This document shows positions 9,898-20,639 of a stretch of DNA of 64,000 nucleotides, piece by piece. This stretch comes from Sycon ciliatum (lineage: Eukaryota > Porifera > Calcarea > Leucosolenida > Sycettidae). The notes beneath the pieces are model-generated. The model was not told where the DNA came from, made no database searches, and saw only the letters and a program-made list of their open reading frames with translations. Position 1 is the stretch's first letter. The number at the start of each line of letters is the position of its first letter. Made by a program: the position numbers and the translations under genes. Location of the stretch: the NCBI RefSeq assembly GCF_964019385.1, contig NC_088645.1, positions 37,648,132 to 37,712,131 of the forward strand. Direction: 5' to 3'.

Positions 9898-10048
9898 GTT
9901 TTCATTTCTTGTTGGCTGAGTTTTACGAAATAAACAAGAAATGTTGTTCTTTTCGAACGAACAGGTCTGGGACCGAGGTCCAACAGTTTTGGGCGTACTG
10001 GTACGCCGCAGTCCCTCATCTTTTGTTTTCTTGCTTTGCAAGCTGGTT
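9898..10048 (+). repeat. DIRS split repeat A1
   Basis: Identical to A2 at 14489-14639. It contains short inverted words (GGACCGAGGTCC, GCGTACTGGTACGC) and leads into ORF1. Confidence 0.9.
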
Positions 10049-10104
10049 GCCTTTTTCTGGACTCCCTTGATTTCGTCAGTCGTAGATCTACCTGCCTTTC
10101 CGTT

Positions 10105-11007
10105 ATGCCTCCAAGGAAATCCAAGGCCCCCTCGGCAGCGCAGCTGGTACCTCCAAGGAAAAAATCCAAGGCCCCCTCGGCAGCGCAGCTGACCGTGGAG
10201 CTCAATGCAATGAGGGAGAAGTTTGAGGCGGAAAAGGAAGAGAGCGCCCTGAGAATCAGGCTCCTCGAGGGACAGCTGGAACGGGGAAATGAGTCGTCCT
10301 CGTCCAAGCGTAAACGCCGTAATGTTTCTGTGTCGTCGTCGTCTTCATCTTCTTCGTCATCATCTTCTTCATCGTCCTCGTCATCAGATTCGTCTGACTC
10401 GTCGGATGACTCCCGCCGGAAAAGAAAAACCAAAAAATTCAAAAAATCGAAGAAGTCGCGAAGATCCTCCACCTCGATGTCAGCGCGAAAGTGGAAGACA
10501 AGGTCTTATGAAGTGCAGCACGGCCTGAATGAGCAGCTGCAACGCCAACTCAAGAAGACCAGGCGGGACCTGCGGAAGCTGAAGGGTGGCCGAAGTCTCT
10601 CTAAGAGGCTCAGAAGAGGTGAGTCGTTGCTGTCTGCTAGACAAGAATGGTTGGTGGTGGCGGATGTGCATGGCCACGAGGCGGCCAGCAGGTTTCAAGA
10701 GGGGGGTGAGCTGGTCGACATCCTGTCGTCCTCCGAAAAGTCAAAAAAGCTAATCGCTGCGATTCAAAGCACGAAGCAAAGAGCCCCCACTGTTAACGTT
10801 AGGCAGCCCTTTCGTGGCAGTGCCCCAGCCACCTCGTCCAGGAGCTGGGGCAATTCCCCAATCCCCTTCACGCCGGGCGTCACAGCAACCCCTGCCCCAG
10901 CAGTTCCCCCCAGACCCCCCAGGCCTGTGTGCCACCGCTGCGGCAGCGCTGACCACTTCGTCAGATTCTGCACCCAGACCATCTCTGCCCCCGCTGCTAG
11001 AAAATAA
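10105..11007 (+). CDS. DIRS-type ORF1 (gag-like, zinc knuckle)
   Basis: About 300 residues from the ATG at 10105; an in-frame ATG at 10036 is also possible. The N-terminus has a duplicated basic segment (PPRKSKAPSAAQL and PPRKKSKAPSAAQL), then a serine run followed by a Lys/Arg-rich stretch, a helical Arg/Lys/Gln region, and a C-terminal CCHC knuckle, CHRCGSADHFVRFC. The role is presumably RNA packaging and particle formation. The end overlaps ORF2 in another frame, as is common in this family. Confidence 0.8.
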   Translation: MPPRKSKAPSAAQLVPPRKKSKAPSAAQLTVELNAMREKFEAEKEESALRIRLLEGQLERGNESSSSKRKRRNVSVSSSSSSSSSSSSSSSSSSDSSDSSDDSRRKRKTKKFKKSKKSRRSSTSMSARKWKTRSYEVQHGLNEQLQRQLKKTRRDLRKLKGGRSLSKRLRRGESLLSARQEWLVVADVHGHEAASRFQEGGELVDILSSSEKSKKLIAAIQSTKQRAPTVNVRQPFRGSAPATSSRSWGNSPIPFTPGVTATPAPAVPPRPPRPVCHRCGSADHFVRFCTQTISAPAARK

Positions 11008-13036
11008 GCCTGCTGTTGTTGCACCAATTCATTCCGATGAAGAAAGAGATGTTGATTCTTATTTGATGGAGGCTGATGGTGGGTGGGATGTGCGTGAAGT
11101 TGGTGTTCAAGATGTTCAAGTAGGTAGCCTAGCTAAATGTATGCAATTTTGGCGCATGATGGGGGCATCTAGGTTTATTCAAACCATAGTACTGCATGGA
11201 TACGCACTGCCCTTCATAGAGGTCCCGCGTGCAAGAGAATTTGCAAACCACCGCAGTGCATGCGAGAATGCCGAGTTTGTTTGTGACTCGGTGGAAAGTC
11301 TGCTGAACCAGGGTTGCATTCAAGAAGTAAAAAGGGAGGATGTTGTAGTCACCAGTCCGTTAGGCGTTGTGAACAACGGCAAGAAGCTACGACTCATTGT
11401 GGACTTGAGGTATGTAAACAAGCATTTGCAAAACTTTAAGTTCAAGCTCGAGGACATGAAGGTCGTGGCAAATGTGTACTCTCAGGGAGATTATTTGGTT
11501 ACGTTCGATTTGAAGAGTGGGTACCATCATATTGAAATTGCGAAGGCGTATTGGAAGTACTTAGGTTTCTCCTGGGTGGGGAAGGGGGGTGATCGCAGGT
11601 GGTTCGTTTTCCGTGTTCTCCCCTTCGGTTTATCCACTGCCCCATACATTTTCACGAAGGTAACCCGTGTCTTACTAAGACACTGGCGGAGGGACGGCAT
11701 CAGATGCCAGCTTTACATGGATGACGGGTCGGGTGGGCACTCTACAGTTGAGGGTGCACAGGCAGTAGCGAAAAGATTGAAATCAGATCTAGTTCAGGCC
11801 GGATTTGTTCCAAACGAAAATAAGTGCCACTGGGAGCCCTCACAGACGGTAGAAATGCTTGGCATGGAAGTCGACATGAGGGAAGGGATCATACGGGTCA
11901 CTAAGGGACGGGTGGAAAAGCTGAAGACGTTTGTAGAAAAGCTGTCACAGGTCGAATATCCAACTGCCAGACAATTGGCCAGGCTTACGGGGTATTTGCT
12001 ATCTATGTCGCTGGCATTGGGCCCCGTGTGCAGGTTGAGGACGAGGTCATTTTATGCACTGATTATGAACCGTGAGTCGTGGCATGCAAAACTCAGCTGG
12101 TCTCAAATGGCGCTTCAAGATCTGGAGTTTTGGTCTGGCTCGTTTAGTCAATGCCACGGTCAACCTTTTTGGAAAAAAGACCCCAGGGTGACAGTGCTCT
12201 CGTGGTCCGACGCGAGCGACTCTGGCTGGGGAGGTTTCTCAGTTACATCAAAAGGAACTGAATTAGCTAAAGGGGAATGGACCAAAGAAATTGTGCAGGC
12301 TGGTGCCAGCTCCACATGGCGTGAGCTGCGAGCTATTTTGTTGGTTCTGAGTTCGCTGTCGAAAGAGATTGAAGGTGGCGTTTGCATTCACAGAAGCGAT
12401 AACCAGGCAGCCGTGCACATAATACAAGTAGGCAGTTCAAAATCTCATTTGCAGAGCGAAGCACTGGAGATTCACAAGCTGTGCGCCGTGCATGGTATTC
12501 AGTTGCTGGCAGAATGGGTGCCTCGCGAAGAAAATGAGCTGGCCGATTACCTTTCAAAGCTGTCTGATACGGATGACTGGCAGTTAAATCCCAGATTGTT
12601 CGATTGGCTTGATTCGATGTGGGGCCCTCACAGCATTGATTGCTTTGCAAGCAGCAGAACAAAGCAAATGAGTAGATTCTGCTCAAGGTGGTGGAACCCG
12701 GGGTGCTCGGGTATTGATGCATTCACTGTGAATTGGAGCGGAGAAAGAGTTTGGCTGGTACCACCAATGTACTTGATAGGGCGTGTGGTAGATATGTTGA
12801 TCGTGTCAAAATGCCACGGTACTTTGGTTGTTCCAGAATGGCAATCGGCGCCATGGTGGCCAAAGTTGCGTTGCGGCCCAAAGTGGGCAGATTTCGTTAA
12901 GGAGGCAATCAGCCTGCCAAAGTCTCATGATACCTTCCTGGAGGGTACTTGTCCATACAATTTCTTTGGGGGCAGTGTGAGTCCTTGTGACGTGTATGCA
13001 CTACGCATTTGTACAGTGACAAACTGTGTTTGTTAG
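10814..13036 (+). CDS. DIRS-type reverse transcriptase / RNase H
   Basis: About 740 codons in an open frame that overlaps the end of ORF1, so the true start of translation is uncertain. RT signatures include LRLIVDLRYVNKHL, VTFDLKSGYHHIEI, FRVLPFGLSTAPYIF and YMDDG. RNase H follows (SWSDASDSGWGG, ELRAILL, SDNQAAVHII). The C-terminal part (SIDCFASSRTK..., WNPGCSGIDAF, VWLVPPMYL) resembles the methyltransferase-like domain often attached to DIRS RT-RH, but the usual NPPY-type motif is not clear. It converts element RNA into DNA. Confidence 0.88.
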   Translation: MAVPQPPRPGAGAIPQSPSRRASQQPLPQQFPPDPPGLCATAAAALTTSSDSAPRPSLPPLLENKPAVVAPIHSDEERDVDSYLMEADGGWDVREVGVQDVQVGSLAKCMQFWRMMGASRFIQTIVLHGYALPFIEVPRAREFANHRSACENAEFVCDSVESLLNQGCIQEVKREDVVVTSPLGVVNNGKKLRLIVDLRYVNKHLQNFKFKLEDMKVVANVYSQGDYLVTFDLKSGYHHIEIAKAYWKYLGFSWVGKGGDRRWFVFRVLPFGLSTAPYIFTKVTRVLLRHWRRDGIRCQLYMDDGSGGHSTVEGAQAVAKRLKSDLVQAGFVPNENKCHWEPSQTVEMLGMEVDMREGIIRVTKGRVEKLKTFVEKLSQVEYPTARQLARLTGYLLSMSLALGPVCRLRTRSFYALIMNRESWHAKLSWSQMALQDLEFWSGSFSQCHGQPFWKKDPRVTVLSWSDASDSGWGGFSVTSKGTELAKGEWTKEIVQAGASSTWRELRAILLVLSSLSKEIEGGVCIHRSDNQAAVHIIQVGSSKSHLQSEALEIHKLCAVHGIQLLAEWVPREENELADYLSKLSDTDDWQLNPRLFDWLDSMWGPHSIDCFASSRTKQMSRFCSRWWNPGCSGIDAFTVNWSGERVWLVPPMYLIGRVVDMLIVSKCHGTLVVPEWQSAPWWPKLRCGPKWADFVKEAISLPKSHDTFLEGTCPYNFFGGSVSPCDVYALRICTVTNCVC

Positions 13037-13401
13037 AAGAGGGATGCTGAAATTCGCCGGCCGCTGGAGTTTTTCTCTGACGGAAAGATGTCTGTTTGTG
13101 GAGCATGTGGTGATGAGCGAGAATGCGTGCATGCAGTGTCTGCGAGGTCCTGCTGCAGGATGTCCCCACTGTGGGGAGGTGATTGTGCTCTGAGCACGTA
13201 AGCAACTGCCTGGCAGTGGAAAGCTGTGGGTGCGAGTGAATGGCAGGAGTGGTGGAAGATCGCCAGGTATAGCGACGACATCCCCCTGGGGGAAGAAGGA
13301 AGCTGACGAGTCGACTGCTCTGACATAGCCAGCTAGGAAGCATTGACAGAAACCATTCTATTCTCTGTTCAGAACCAGCCAAGGACAACCTCTCAGAGGA
13401 C

Positions 13402-14331
13402 ATGAAGGCGCTGGAACAATGTCTGCCATCCATTATGAATATGAGTCGGGCACCAAGAACTGTGAAGAAGTACGACTCTGCTTTCTGTAGATGGAGCAAA
13501 TGGGCAGAGCGTCAGAAGGTGCCTCATCTGCCAGCAGACCCATTTCACGTAGCCCTATATCTGGTCTACATCATGCAAGATGCCAAAACTGTCAGCCCAT
13601 TGGTCTCAGCCGTGTGCGCCTTGTCATGGAAACATGATATCCAGGGATACTCGGACCCATGCTCTAACGGAGTGGTGAAGAATGTGATGCAGGCAGCCAA
13701 GCGCTCTCTGGCTCGACCGAAGGATAGAAAATTGCCATTATCAAAACCACTTCTGGAGCGCCTCCATCGGGAACTGTCAAGCTCATCACTGCAAGACCTG
13801 CAGACCCTAACCCTCATAGTACTGGGTTATGCCGGTATGATGAGGTGGGATGATTTGGCCAACATCTTCGTGGATGAGGTAGCCATCAAGTCATCACATA
13901 TGGCGGTCTTCCTGCAAGTTCGCAAGAACGACCAACTGAGGCAAGGTAGCTGGGTGTTCATCAGCCGGTGGGAGAGTGACCTGTGCCCGGTATCGCTAGT
14001 GGAGCATCTGATTGAAAAAGGAGGGCACCAAGGTCATGTCAAGCTGTTCGGGCGTATAGCTCGTGTAAAGGGCAGGACCGCCATCAAGCACTCGCTATCC
14101 TACAGCAGAGCAAGAGAGTTAGTGCGTGAAGCTCTGAAGCGTATCGGCGTAAACCCAGATGAGTATGGTTTACACAGTTTGAGATCGGGAGGTGCATCCA
14201 CGGCTGCTGCAGCAGGAGTACCAGATAGGCTCATTCAGCGACAGGGAGGATGGAGAAGTGATGCTATGAAGGCTTACATTCAGGAATCCCTGCCCAATCT
14301 GCTGCAGGTGTCTCAAGTGCTAGCTGTGTGA
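13402..14331 (+). CDS. DIRS-type tyrosine recombinase
   Basis: 309 residues. An N-terminal core-binding region (APRTVKKYDSAFCRWSKWA) precedes a catalytic domain with the expected residues: Arg in GYAGMMRWDDL, the H-x-x-R box in GLHSLRSGGAS, Trp in QGGWRSDAM, and the nucleophile Tyr in KAYIQES. This enzyme inserts a circular DNA intermediate by site-specific recombination, which is why the element has split repeats and no integrase. It is separated from the RT ORF by about 365 bp without a gene. Confidence 0.9.
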   Translation: MKALEQCLPSIMNMSRAPRTVKKYDSAFCRWSKWAERQKVPHLPADPFHVALYLVYIMQDAKTVSPLVSAVCALSWKHDIQGYSDPCSNGVVKNVMQAAKRSLARPKDRKLPLSKPLLERLHRELSSSSLQDLQTLTLIVLGYAGMMRWDDLANIFVDEVAIKSSHMAVFLQVRKNDQLRQGSWVFISRWESDLCPVSLVEHLIEKGGHQGHVKLFGRIARVKGRTAIKHSLSYSRARELVREALKRIGVNPDEYGLHSLRSGGASTAAAAGVPDRLIQRQGGWRSDAMKAYIQESLPNLLQVSQVLAV

Positions 14332-14353
14332 CTCTACTGCTATGCTTTAGTGT

Positions 14354-14488
14354 CCTTGCTGTGGCTGTCCCCCCGCAGTTGTTATTCTGTGATGAGTGTG
14401 TGTGAGTGTGTGTGTGTGTGTATGTGAGAGAGAGAGAGAGTGTGTGTGTGAGTATGTGTGCAGTACTGACGTGTGAGTGAGAAAAGAA
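14354..14488 (+). repeat. DIRS split repeat B1
   Basis: Identical to B2. It carries (TG)n and (GA)n microsatellite stretches and joins A2 directly. Confidence 0.85.
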
Positions 14489-14639
14489 GTTTTCATTTCT
14501 TGTTGGCTGAGTTTTACGAAATAAACAAGAAATGTTGTTCTTTTCGAACGAACAGGTCTGGGACCGAGGTCCAACAGTTTTGGGCGTACTGGTACGCCGC
14601 AGTCCCTCATCTTTTGTTTTCTTGCTTTGCAAGCTGGTT
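14489..14639 (+). repeat. DIRS split repeat A2
   Basis: Identical 151-bp copy of A1, adjoining B1 to form the circle-junction module. Between A2 and B2 (14640-14911) lies non-coding sequence with an inverted pair TTGTGCGAGGTG / CACCTCGCACAA. Confidence 0.9.
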
Positions 14640-14911
14640 TCCCACCCTCCCTCCCAATGAGGAGCTTTGTACGGTTTTCACACACAGATCATGATTGTGA
14701 GAGCGCTGCGTTACTCTCTCTCTCTGATAGATTTCTCAATATTGCTGCTACAATACAGGTTATAAGTTGTGCGAGGTGTGGAATGTGCGGATGCTCTGTC
14801 GATTGCTGTGCTTTTCTGTATGATTCACCTCGCACAATGCTGTCACTCTATGAGGTGTTGTTTTCGCTGGACGTTTTTCTGTCTGTGTTCTGGACACAAG
14901 AGTGCAACCAG

Positions 14912-15046
14912 CCTTGCTGTGGCTGTCCCCCCGCAGTTGTTATTCTGTGATGAGTGTGTGTGAGTGTGTGTGTGTGTGTATGTGAGAGAGAGAGAGAGTG
15001 TGTGTGTGAGTATGTGTGCAGTACTGACGTGTGAGTGAGAAAAGAA
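14912..15046 (+). repeat. DIRS split repeat B2 (right end)
   Basis: Identical to B1; marks the right boundary of the element. Confidence 0.85.
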
Positions 15047-15325
15047 AAGTACTTTCTCGGTATCAGCGGGACTATGACCACAAGCATCCGTCAATCAGGA
15101 TGTTCTTTAGCAACAGTCGCATCTGCTGTAGGCCTTGGTGTACTAGTAATCTGCACGTTACTGACTCATAGATTGGAGCCGTGTTGCTCGTACACACACC
15201 GTCCCTGCAGGACTACCATCTAATTGGCGAAAGTTATGACAACATGGTTGGGTTCAACACGGGTTCATACTAAGGCAATGCCTGCACTGGCCTAACAGAC
15301 ACAATCATAATCTTCAGGAAAATTG

Positions 15326-15487
15326 GTCAAGGTGGCCACTCGGATAAGGCGACCACTTGTGCCAGAAGACCACTGCACCCAGGACCAAGGGGTGCTATTT
15401 TCAGTCAAAATGGCACTGGATAAGGAGACTACCTGGTTACAGAGACCCCACTTTGAAGGTCCCTTGAGCTGACGTCTTAGTCAGTAC
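15326..15487 (+). mobile_element. Diverged pogo-like MITE
   Basis: GGCCACTCGGATAAGGCGACC, GCACTGGATAAGGAGACTACCTGGTTACAG (split here only for reading) and CCCTTGAGC follow the internal order of the 503-731 element, but the ends are eroded. Confidence 0.5.
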
Positions 15488-15754
15488 ATTGTACATGTAC
15501 ATGTACATGTACATGTAAGTAAGAGAAAAGTATAATGCTTAGGCGTACGATGCATGCTGAACTACTTCGACTTTCTGAACGTCCTTGCGCTCTGGAATGA
15601 AAGCCGGTCTCTACAGGTACATGTACATGTACATGTATCTGTTTGACAGGCATAATGCGATGTTCGCAATCAGACAAAAAAGCAAATCCAAAAATAGAAA
15701 AGGGTTCTATGATAAGACCGTGTTGTTGTTGAGATTATGTATCTACTTCGAAGT

Positions 15755-15850
15755 AATATTGACTGAGTACGAGTTCAATGTAGGAAATAAAAGCCGAGGT
15801 CTTTTACGAGGTTTTTATTTCCTATACTGACCAAGTACGAAGTCAATATT
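15755..15850. repeat. Short hairpin (inverted repeat)
   Basis: AATATTGACT-GTAC-...GGAAATAAAA on the left is answered by TTTTATTTCC...GTAC-AGTCAATATT on the right; arms of about 45 bp with some mismatches. No gene lies between 15050 and 16500. Confidence 0.6.
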
Positions 15851-15999
15851 AGATTTATCACGACAAACAGTCCGTATTTCAAATTCCAAAACGATAACCT
15901 CATGAATCCCGGTTTTATGATTGCACAACCGTTGCACCACCACCTACATGTACTCATGCAGTGACAATGCTGCACTAGGCACCGTTCAACTGCGCAACC

Positions 16000-16072
16000 C
16001 CTAAGCAGTCAAATATAAGCAGTCAATATAGCCCTAAGGAGTGAAATATGCAGGAATATTTGACTGCTTAGG
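16000..16072. repeat. Short hairpin (inverted repeat)
   Basis: CCTAAGCAGTCAAATAT at the left pairs with ATATTTGACTGCTTAGG at the right. Confidence 0.6.
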
Positions 16073-16282
16073 TATGGCAAAAATCTATGTGAGTCAATAC
16101 TAAGGGAGTGATAAATTTTTGTATCGCAGACCAAACGGGCAATGCTGCCCAATATCATGATGTCGATCAAGTAACGGCCAAAAGCCAAGAATACAACAAA
16201 CCTCCACGAAAGAGAGAAAAACACGAGTGTAAAGCAGCTTGATCGCTGCGCGTTTTCGGGATACTACTAGTACTACTAGTAT

Positions 16283-16302
16283 AATCAAGAGTACATAAAC
16301 TT
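16283..16302 (+). repeat. Solo end of the CAAGAGT MITE family
   Basis: AATCAAGAGTACATAAAC matches the terminal repeat of the MITEs at 4692 and 18942; no partner end is visible. Confidence 0.35.
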
Positions 16303-16529
16303 GGTATAATGTACATGATTGTAGTAAGTTAGTACTGAAGTACAGTACTTGCCCAGCTGATAACCTGCTTTTTCAAATGCAATGCACGTGCTGCACATAC
16401 TGAACACTGAACATCATGCCCACTGTATAACCCCCATTCACTCCCGCATAAAATACTACTTGTAAAGTTGTATGATAATGAAGGCTATGTCGACGTGTGC
16501 TGAATAATAGGCTACACCCAGCTCGTTAA

Positions 16530-17937
16530 TTTAGAGGGGAAGTCCGGTGAAAAATTTAAATTTCACAGTCCTTAGAGTTCGGGTCGCTGAGTCGAATGGT
16601 CTTTGTACGAGGAGGATGCGGCTTATGGTTCGTCAGATACGCCCAATCGAACATGTGCGAATTTGAGCGCGCATCACCCAGATCCAGGTGATGACGTCAC
16701 AGCGTGCAGCCAGGTAGCCACACCATCTAGTTGTGTACAAAAATGGCCATATTGGGAGCGCGTTCGATTGGGGAACCGTTTGTTGCAGCTTCTTCGGACC
16801 AAAACCATTCGATTCAGTGTTACAAACACTACGTACCCTGTGATTTCAGCTCGGTGAACCTGGAGGTTATACCGTATTTTAGCCATTTCGGAGGTGGACT
16901 TTTCCGTCAGCCCGTCTACGCGCTCTGCGCTGCGTGCATGCAGTGTGTTATCTAGCACGGTAGACTTGTAGTGCAGTCAACAAACTCATGTCACAACTGA
17001 CACAAGACTCAGAAAACTAGTCAACACACGGACTTGTCATGTACTACACTCGTATCAGTCGTATTGTACAGTCATGTAGTCAGAGAACGACGTGTGTTTC
17101 TCCTTCCCGGTGCCGGTGATTGTGCTTTGAGAAAGAAAATTTTAGTTTTCCGCACCCGCCTCATTATTTTATGCTACAGCGATGAGTGCACAACCGTGAC
17201 AAGTGACAAAACAGTGAACAGCTCCCGGACCTAGAACTTTCAGATTCCATAGCGTTGCGAGCGAAGAGCCGTGCCCGTGGTTCAAAGAGCCTGCACTGTT
17301 TTCCAATTGAGTAGTCCGAAATATTCCAAGTTCGCACCAAAACATCACCATGTGGCAGGCTACTGGAGTCTAAGCGAATCTAATCGGTATGGAACAACAT
17401 TTAGAGCACTCGCATCACTCTTCTCCATTTTGGCGACCCTGCTCTCCAGCGATCTGATAATTACATCAGCCTCGTCTGCAATAGCTGCTGCTTCTTCATC
17501 AGTCGGAAACTCAGTAGCGCTCACTCTTGACCGGCCCGCGCGGCCATTTCTTCAGCTGAATACCGAGGTTCTCAGCCCCAGACCGAACTCATGAAGGTCA
17601 GCCATGGTTGCATCCTCACTCTCACAAGGAGTTACAGGTCTTCGGGGTCGCTTGCACCACCTAATATCAGTCGCCAAATCATTTGAAATAGCACTGACAC
17701 TATTGGCAGTATTGCTTTCACGCACTCCTTTTGACCTACATGTAGCTGCACGTATAACAACGTTGCAGAGGGTGTGGCGCGGCCGCATGACGTCATGGCG
17801 CAGCCCCCGAAACTCAGTTTTTCAAACGGAACTATCTCGAGAACGCTTTGTCGGAGACACGTGGGACCAACACCATTCGACTCAGCGCCCGAAACTCTAC
17901 CGACGCTGAAATTTAAATTTTTCACCGGACTTCCCCT
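16530..17937. mobile_element. TTAA-flanked DNA transposon, non-autonomous (Kolobok/piggyBac-like)
   Basis: Ends read AGGGGAAGTCCGGTGAAAAA on the left and TTTTTCACCGGACTTCCCCT on the right, continuing with AATTTAAATTTCA; TTAA lies at 16526-16529 and 17938-17941, the target used by Kolobok and piggyBac. Inner sequence also pairs (GTCGAATGGT / ACCATTCGAC). Frames of about 100 codons inside (17271-17594, 17604-17909 plus, 17632-17925 minus) match nothing I know. The 1.4 kb size suggests a deletion derivative of a larger transposon. Confidence 0.6.
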
Positions 17938-18941
17938 TTAACGATAGTAGTGATGAGGCTTTGCGCCCTATTCGCAGGCAAATTCCTTCACAAGTATTGT
18001 TGTGCTGCGTAGCCTCACGTCTGGAAATTTGTCTGGACGAATGCTGGAGGGGAATATGCGTCGTCATGTGGAACGCTGCGCACAGAATCTGTGCAGTTCA
18101 CAGCGTTACTGAGGTACAATCATGTGTACATGTATGTTGTGATTTATGGTGATATCGGTCCAAGACGAAGTGTTTGGCTGAGCCTCAGAGTCAGAGGCTC
18201 CACTTTGCGTCATCGCTTGGTTATCTTATCTACTCTGCGTGATACAAGGATACTGCATCATCACAGGACATTAGCGCCGGGCGTTTTTTGTTTTGTTTTG
18301 TTTCTAAAATTTCGGCTAGTCGGCTATTATCATTTCGTCGTGGGGGTTAGACAAGGGGATGTAACCATGTAGGGGTGTGAGCCCGCCTTCCGGCACCGGG
18401 AGTTGCAGCTACATGTACATGTAACTCGACTCAACTCAACTTTCAAATCACCCATACCAGTAGTATTAGTAGTGTGTGCTGGCAATGTTCTGGCGTCCTA
18501 TGGATGCAGTATGAGTGGTCGTATTGCGATATTGCACAAGATCTCAGGACAATATGACATGTACATGTACATGTAGCGCTGGAGCTTACAGTTGATAGGC
18601 ATACATGTACATGTAATTGTAGTATCAGCACCCATTTTTGCTAGCACTCGTGCTAGAGTTGCAACAAATCACGAACACGCCAAAGTCGATAGCCTTACAT
18701 CGCTGCGCCATGTACAATGCACATGTACATGTCTGTTTTTTTTGTATGTTGTAAGAGATCTGTTTTGTCTCTAACAATTACATGTGCACGCACATGTCTA
18801 TGTGTGTTTAAGACCAAAATTCTCTAGATCGAACAAACAGGAGTGCTCTGACCGACACCTTACACTACTATGATGTCGATGATACTAGCAGTCATGTTTC
18901 ACCGCCATTTTATACTGTCTTGTGCTTCGAAGTACATACTA

Positions 18942-19626
18942 TCAAGAGTCCATAACCCAAGAGTATGCAACTGTGATCTCTTTTCTATGGGCAAGAGTAC
19001 ATGAAAACCAGAGTGTGCAGCTTGAGGCCTTTTAAGCTATGGGTGTCTGTCACGGCGAAATTCCGTGATTACATCATATTTGGCCCAGATCTGAGGCGGG
19101 AAATGGCGTAGTGCGTACAACTGAGCTGCAGTTGTGCAGAAAGAGACCTGCTTGAATTCTACTTGTACGCACTACATCACTAAAATGATGTAATCACGGA
19201 ATTTCGCCGTGACAGCATTGCAACCCATCCGATTCCGAGCTGCACACTCTGGTTTTCATGTACTCTTGCTATGGGCCAACCGCGCGGCGCGCTGCCTTCA
19301 TTACATCATTCAGCTGCAGTCCGCGCACCGCGAAAAATCAAACACCGCACTTTCCCTCTAGTTTGAAATGAACTTTCGTACGGAACTGGAGTTCACGCGC
19401 CAGAATTCAGAGATTGTGTAGGTACTGGAACGAATCGAGCAAAAACGGATGGGCTCGTGCGAGAAATTGAGAGTTTGAATGCATGCTTTCAGAGCGTGAT
19501 GAAGGCAAGTTACATAATATGTAACTTATTATACGTATACGTATATATTATACGTAATGAAGGCAGCGCGCCGCCACGCATGCACCCATAATCACAGTTG
19601 CATACTCTTGGGTTATGGACTCTTGA
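18942..19626. mobile_element. MITE with long terminal inverted repeats (outer, interrupted)
   Basis: Flanked by TA (18940-18941, 19627-19628). The right end read inward from 19626 is TCAAGAGTCCATAACCCAAG, AGTATGCAACTGTGAT, TATGGG, then GGCGCGCTGCCTTCATTAC. The left end has the same order, but a 279-bp insert (18991-19269) splits it after TATGG. Without the insert the left repeat resumes GCGGCGCGCTGCCTTCATTAC. Arms are about 75 bp. Confidence 0.8.
18991..19269. mobile_element. MITE nested inside the outer MITE's left arm
   Basis: Ends GCAAGAGTACATGAAAACCA and its complement at 19250-19269; inner inverted pair TGTCACGGCGAAATTCCGTG / complement near 19187-19215. TATGG lies on both sides (18986-18990, 19270-19274), a likely 5-bp target duplication. 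It shares the GAGTGTGCA end motif with its host and with 4692-5005. Confidence 0.8.
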
Positions 19627-20033
19627 TAATATTACACAGTGTACTTGAAGTCCAAAAAGTCACGAAGGTTTTGTTTGCGGAGGAAGTACATGTACGTGCA
19701 TGGTTACATGCTATTGTTGGATAGGAATACATACAGTATTATGACATGCACATGCCGACTGAGTGAAACCGGGACTTAACACTATATTGAGTGCGTATTC
19801 CACATGTACGTGTACATGTACATGTACATTACACTTCGCAACCAGGACCCTCTAGATGATAGATGTACAATGTACGTGTACATATCCATACACTACATGT
19901 ATGATACGGGACTAGCAACTACATGTACATGTCTGTAACGTTATAGAAGCCAACCTATCAGGTTCATGTAATACCTGCACTATTATCACATTTATTGTCA
20001 ATTAACAAAAAATGTCAATGAATGAAGCAGATA

Positions 20034-20627
20034 CAGGTCGTCCCCCGTTAATACGAGTCCGGTTAGTACATAAACCCCGTTAGTACATAAGAAATCTCAA
20101 GTCCCGGACGAAACGTGGTCACTTCCATACAAATTTTGTCGGTTAGTACATAATTCGTTAGTGCATAAACCCCGTTAGTACATAACATTTCTCCGTACCC
20201 GCATGCCACCTACATGTACCTCAATAGTACATAATTTGTTGTTCTTTTGGCCTTCCAGTGGAGGCACATCGTGTTCTAGTTTCTACTTGTGGACGCAATT
20301 AGCTCGGAAATCAGAGCGCACATCACAAACCGACAAAGTTCTGTTGTTTTTTCGAGTGACTGTACAGGCGCGGCTGGGCATGTATCATGTAAACTGTAGA
20401 ATCTTTGCTGACTGTGACCGTTATAACATAATTTTTATGTTATATGGAGGGAATCAAGAATATCTCGCTCCCTAGTCATGGCAGCAAGAAACACTCAGAA
20501 AAGTTGAAAAAAGTGAAAAATTCTGGTATACAAGCAAGTTATGTACACTGTCGTTTAGTACATAAACCCCGTTAATACATAACATTTGTCAAGTCCCAGA
20601 GATTATGTATTAACGAGGGACGACCTG
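20034..20627. mobile_element. pogo/Tigger-like MITE, 594 bp
   Basis: Ends CAGGTCGTCCCCCGTTAATAC and GTATTAACGAGGGACGACCTG with TA on both sides (20032-20033, 20628-20629). Sub-terminal GTTAGTACATAA units are repeated several times near both ends, possibly transposase binding sites. A 90-codon frame at 20203-20475 matches nothing I know. Confidence 0.75.
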
Positions 20628-20639
20628 TACCTACATATA

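Larger units (their letters stand above)
9898..15046 (+). mobile_element. DIRS-type YR retroelement (PAT/Ngaro-like), looks whole and young
   Basis: Split direct repeats lie in the order A1-ORFs-B1-A2-B2: A1 9898-10048, B1 14354-14488, A2 14489-14639, B2 14912-15046. By eye A1/A2 (151 bp) and B1/B2 (135 bp) are identical, so the insertion is recent. Three long overlapping or successive ORFs encode a gag-like protein, RT-RNase H and a tyrosine recombinase. There is no integrase and no ordinary LTR pair. The B1-A2 junction is the copy used in this group to template a circular intermediate. Overall it looks whole; I see no obvious break. Confidence 0.9.

Noticed and set aside
10289-10528. ORF overlapping the DIRS gag-like gene in another frame
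   Set aside because: A frame shadow of the Ser/Arg-rich region of ORF1.
17271-17925. Frames inside the TTAA-flanked element as transposase or THAP gene
   Set aside because: I could not see C2CH or catalytic motifs in any of the three frames.
20203-20475. 90-codon frame inside the 20034-20627 element as pogo transposase
   Set aside because: No helix-turn-helix or DDE motif; too short.
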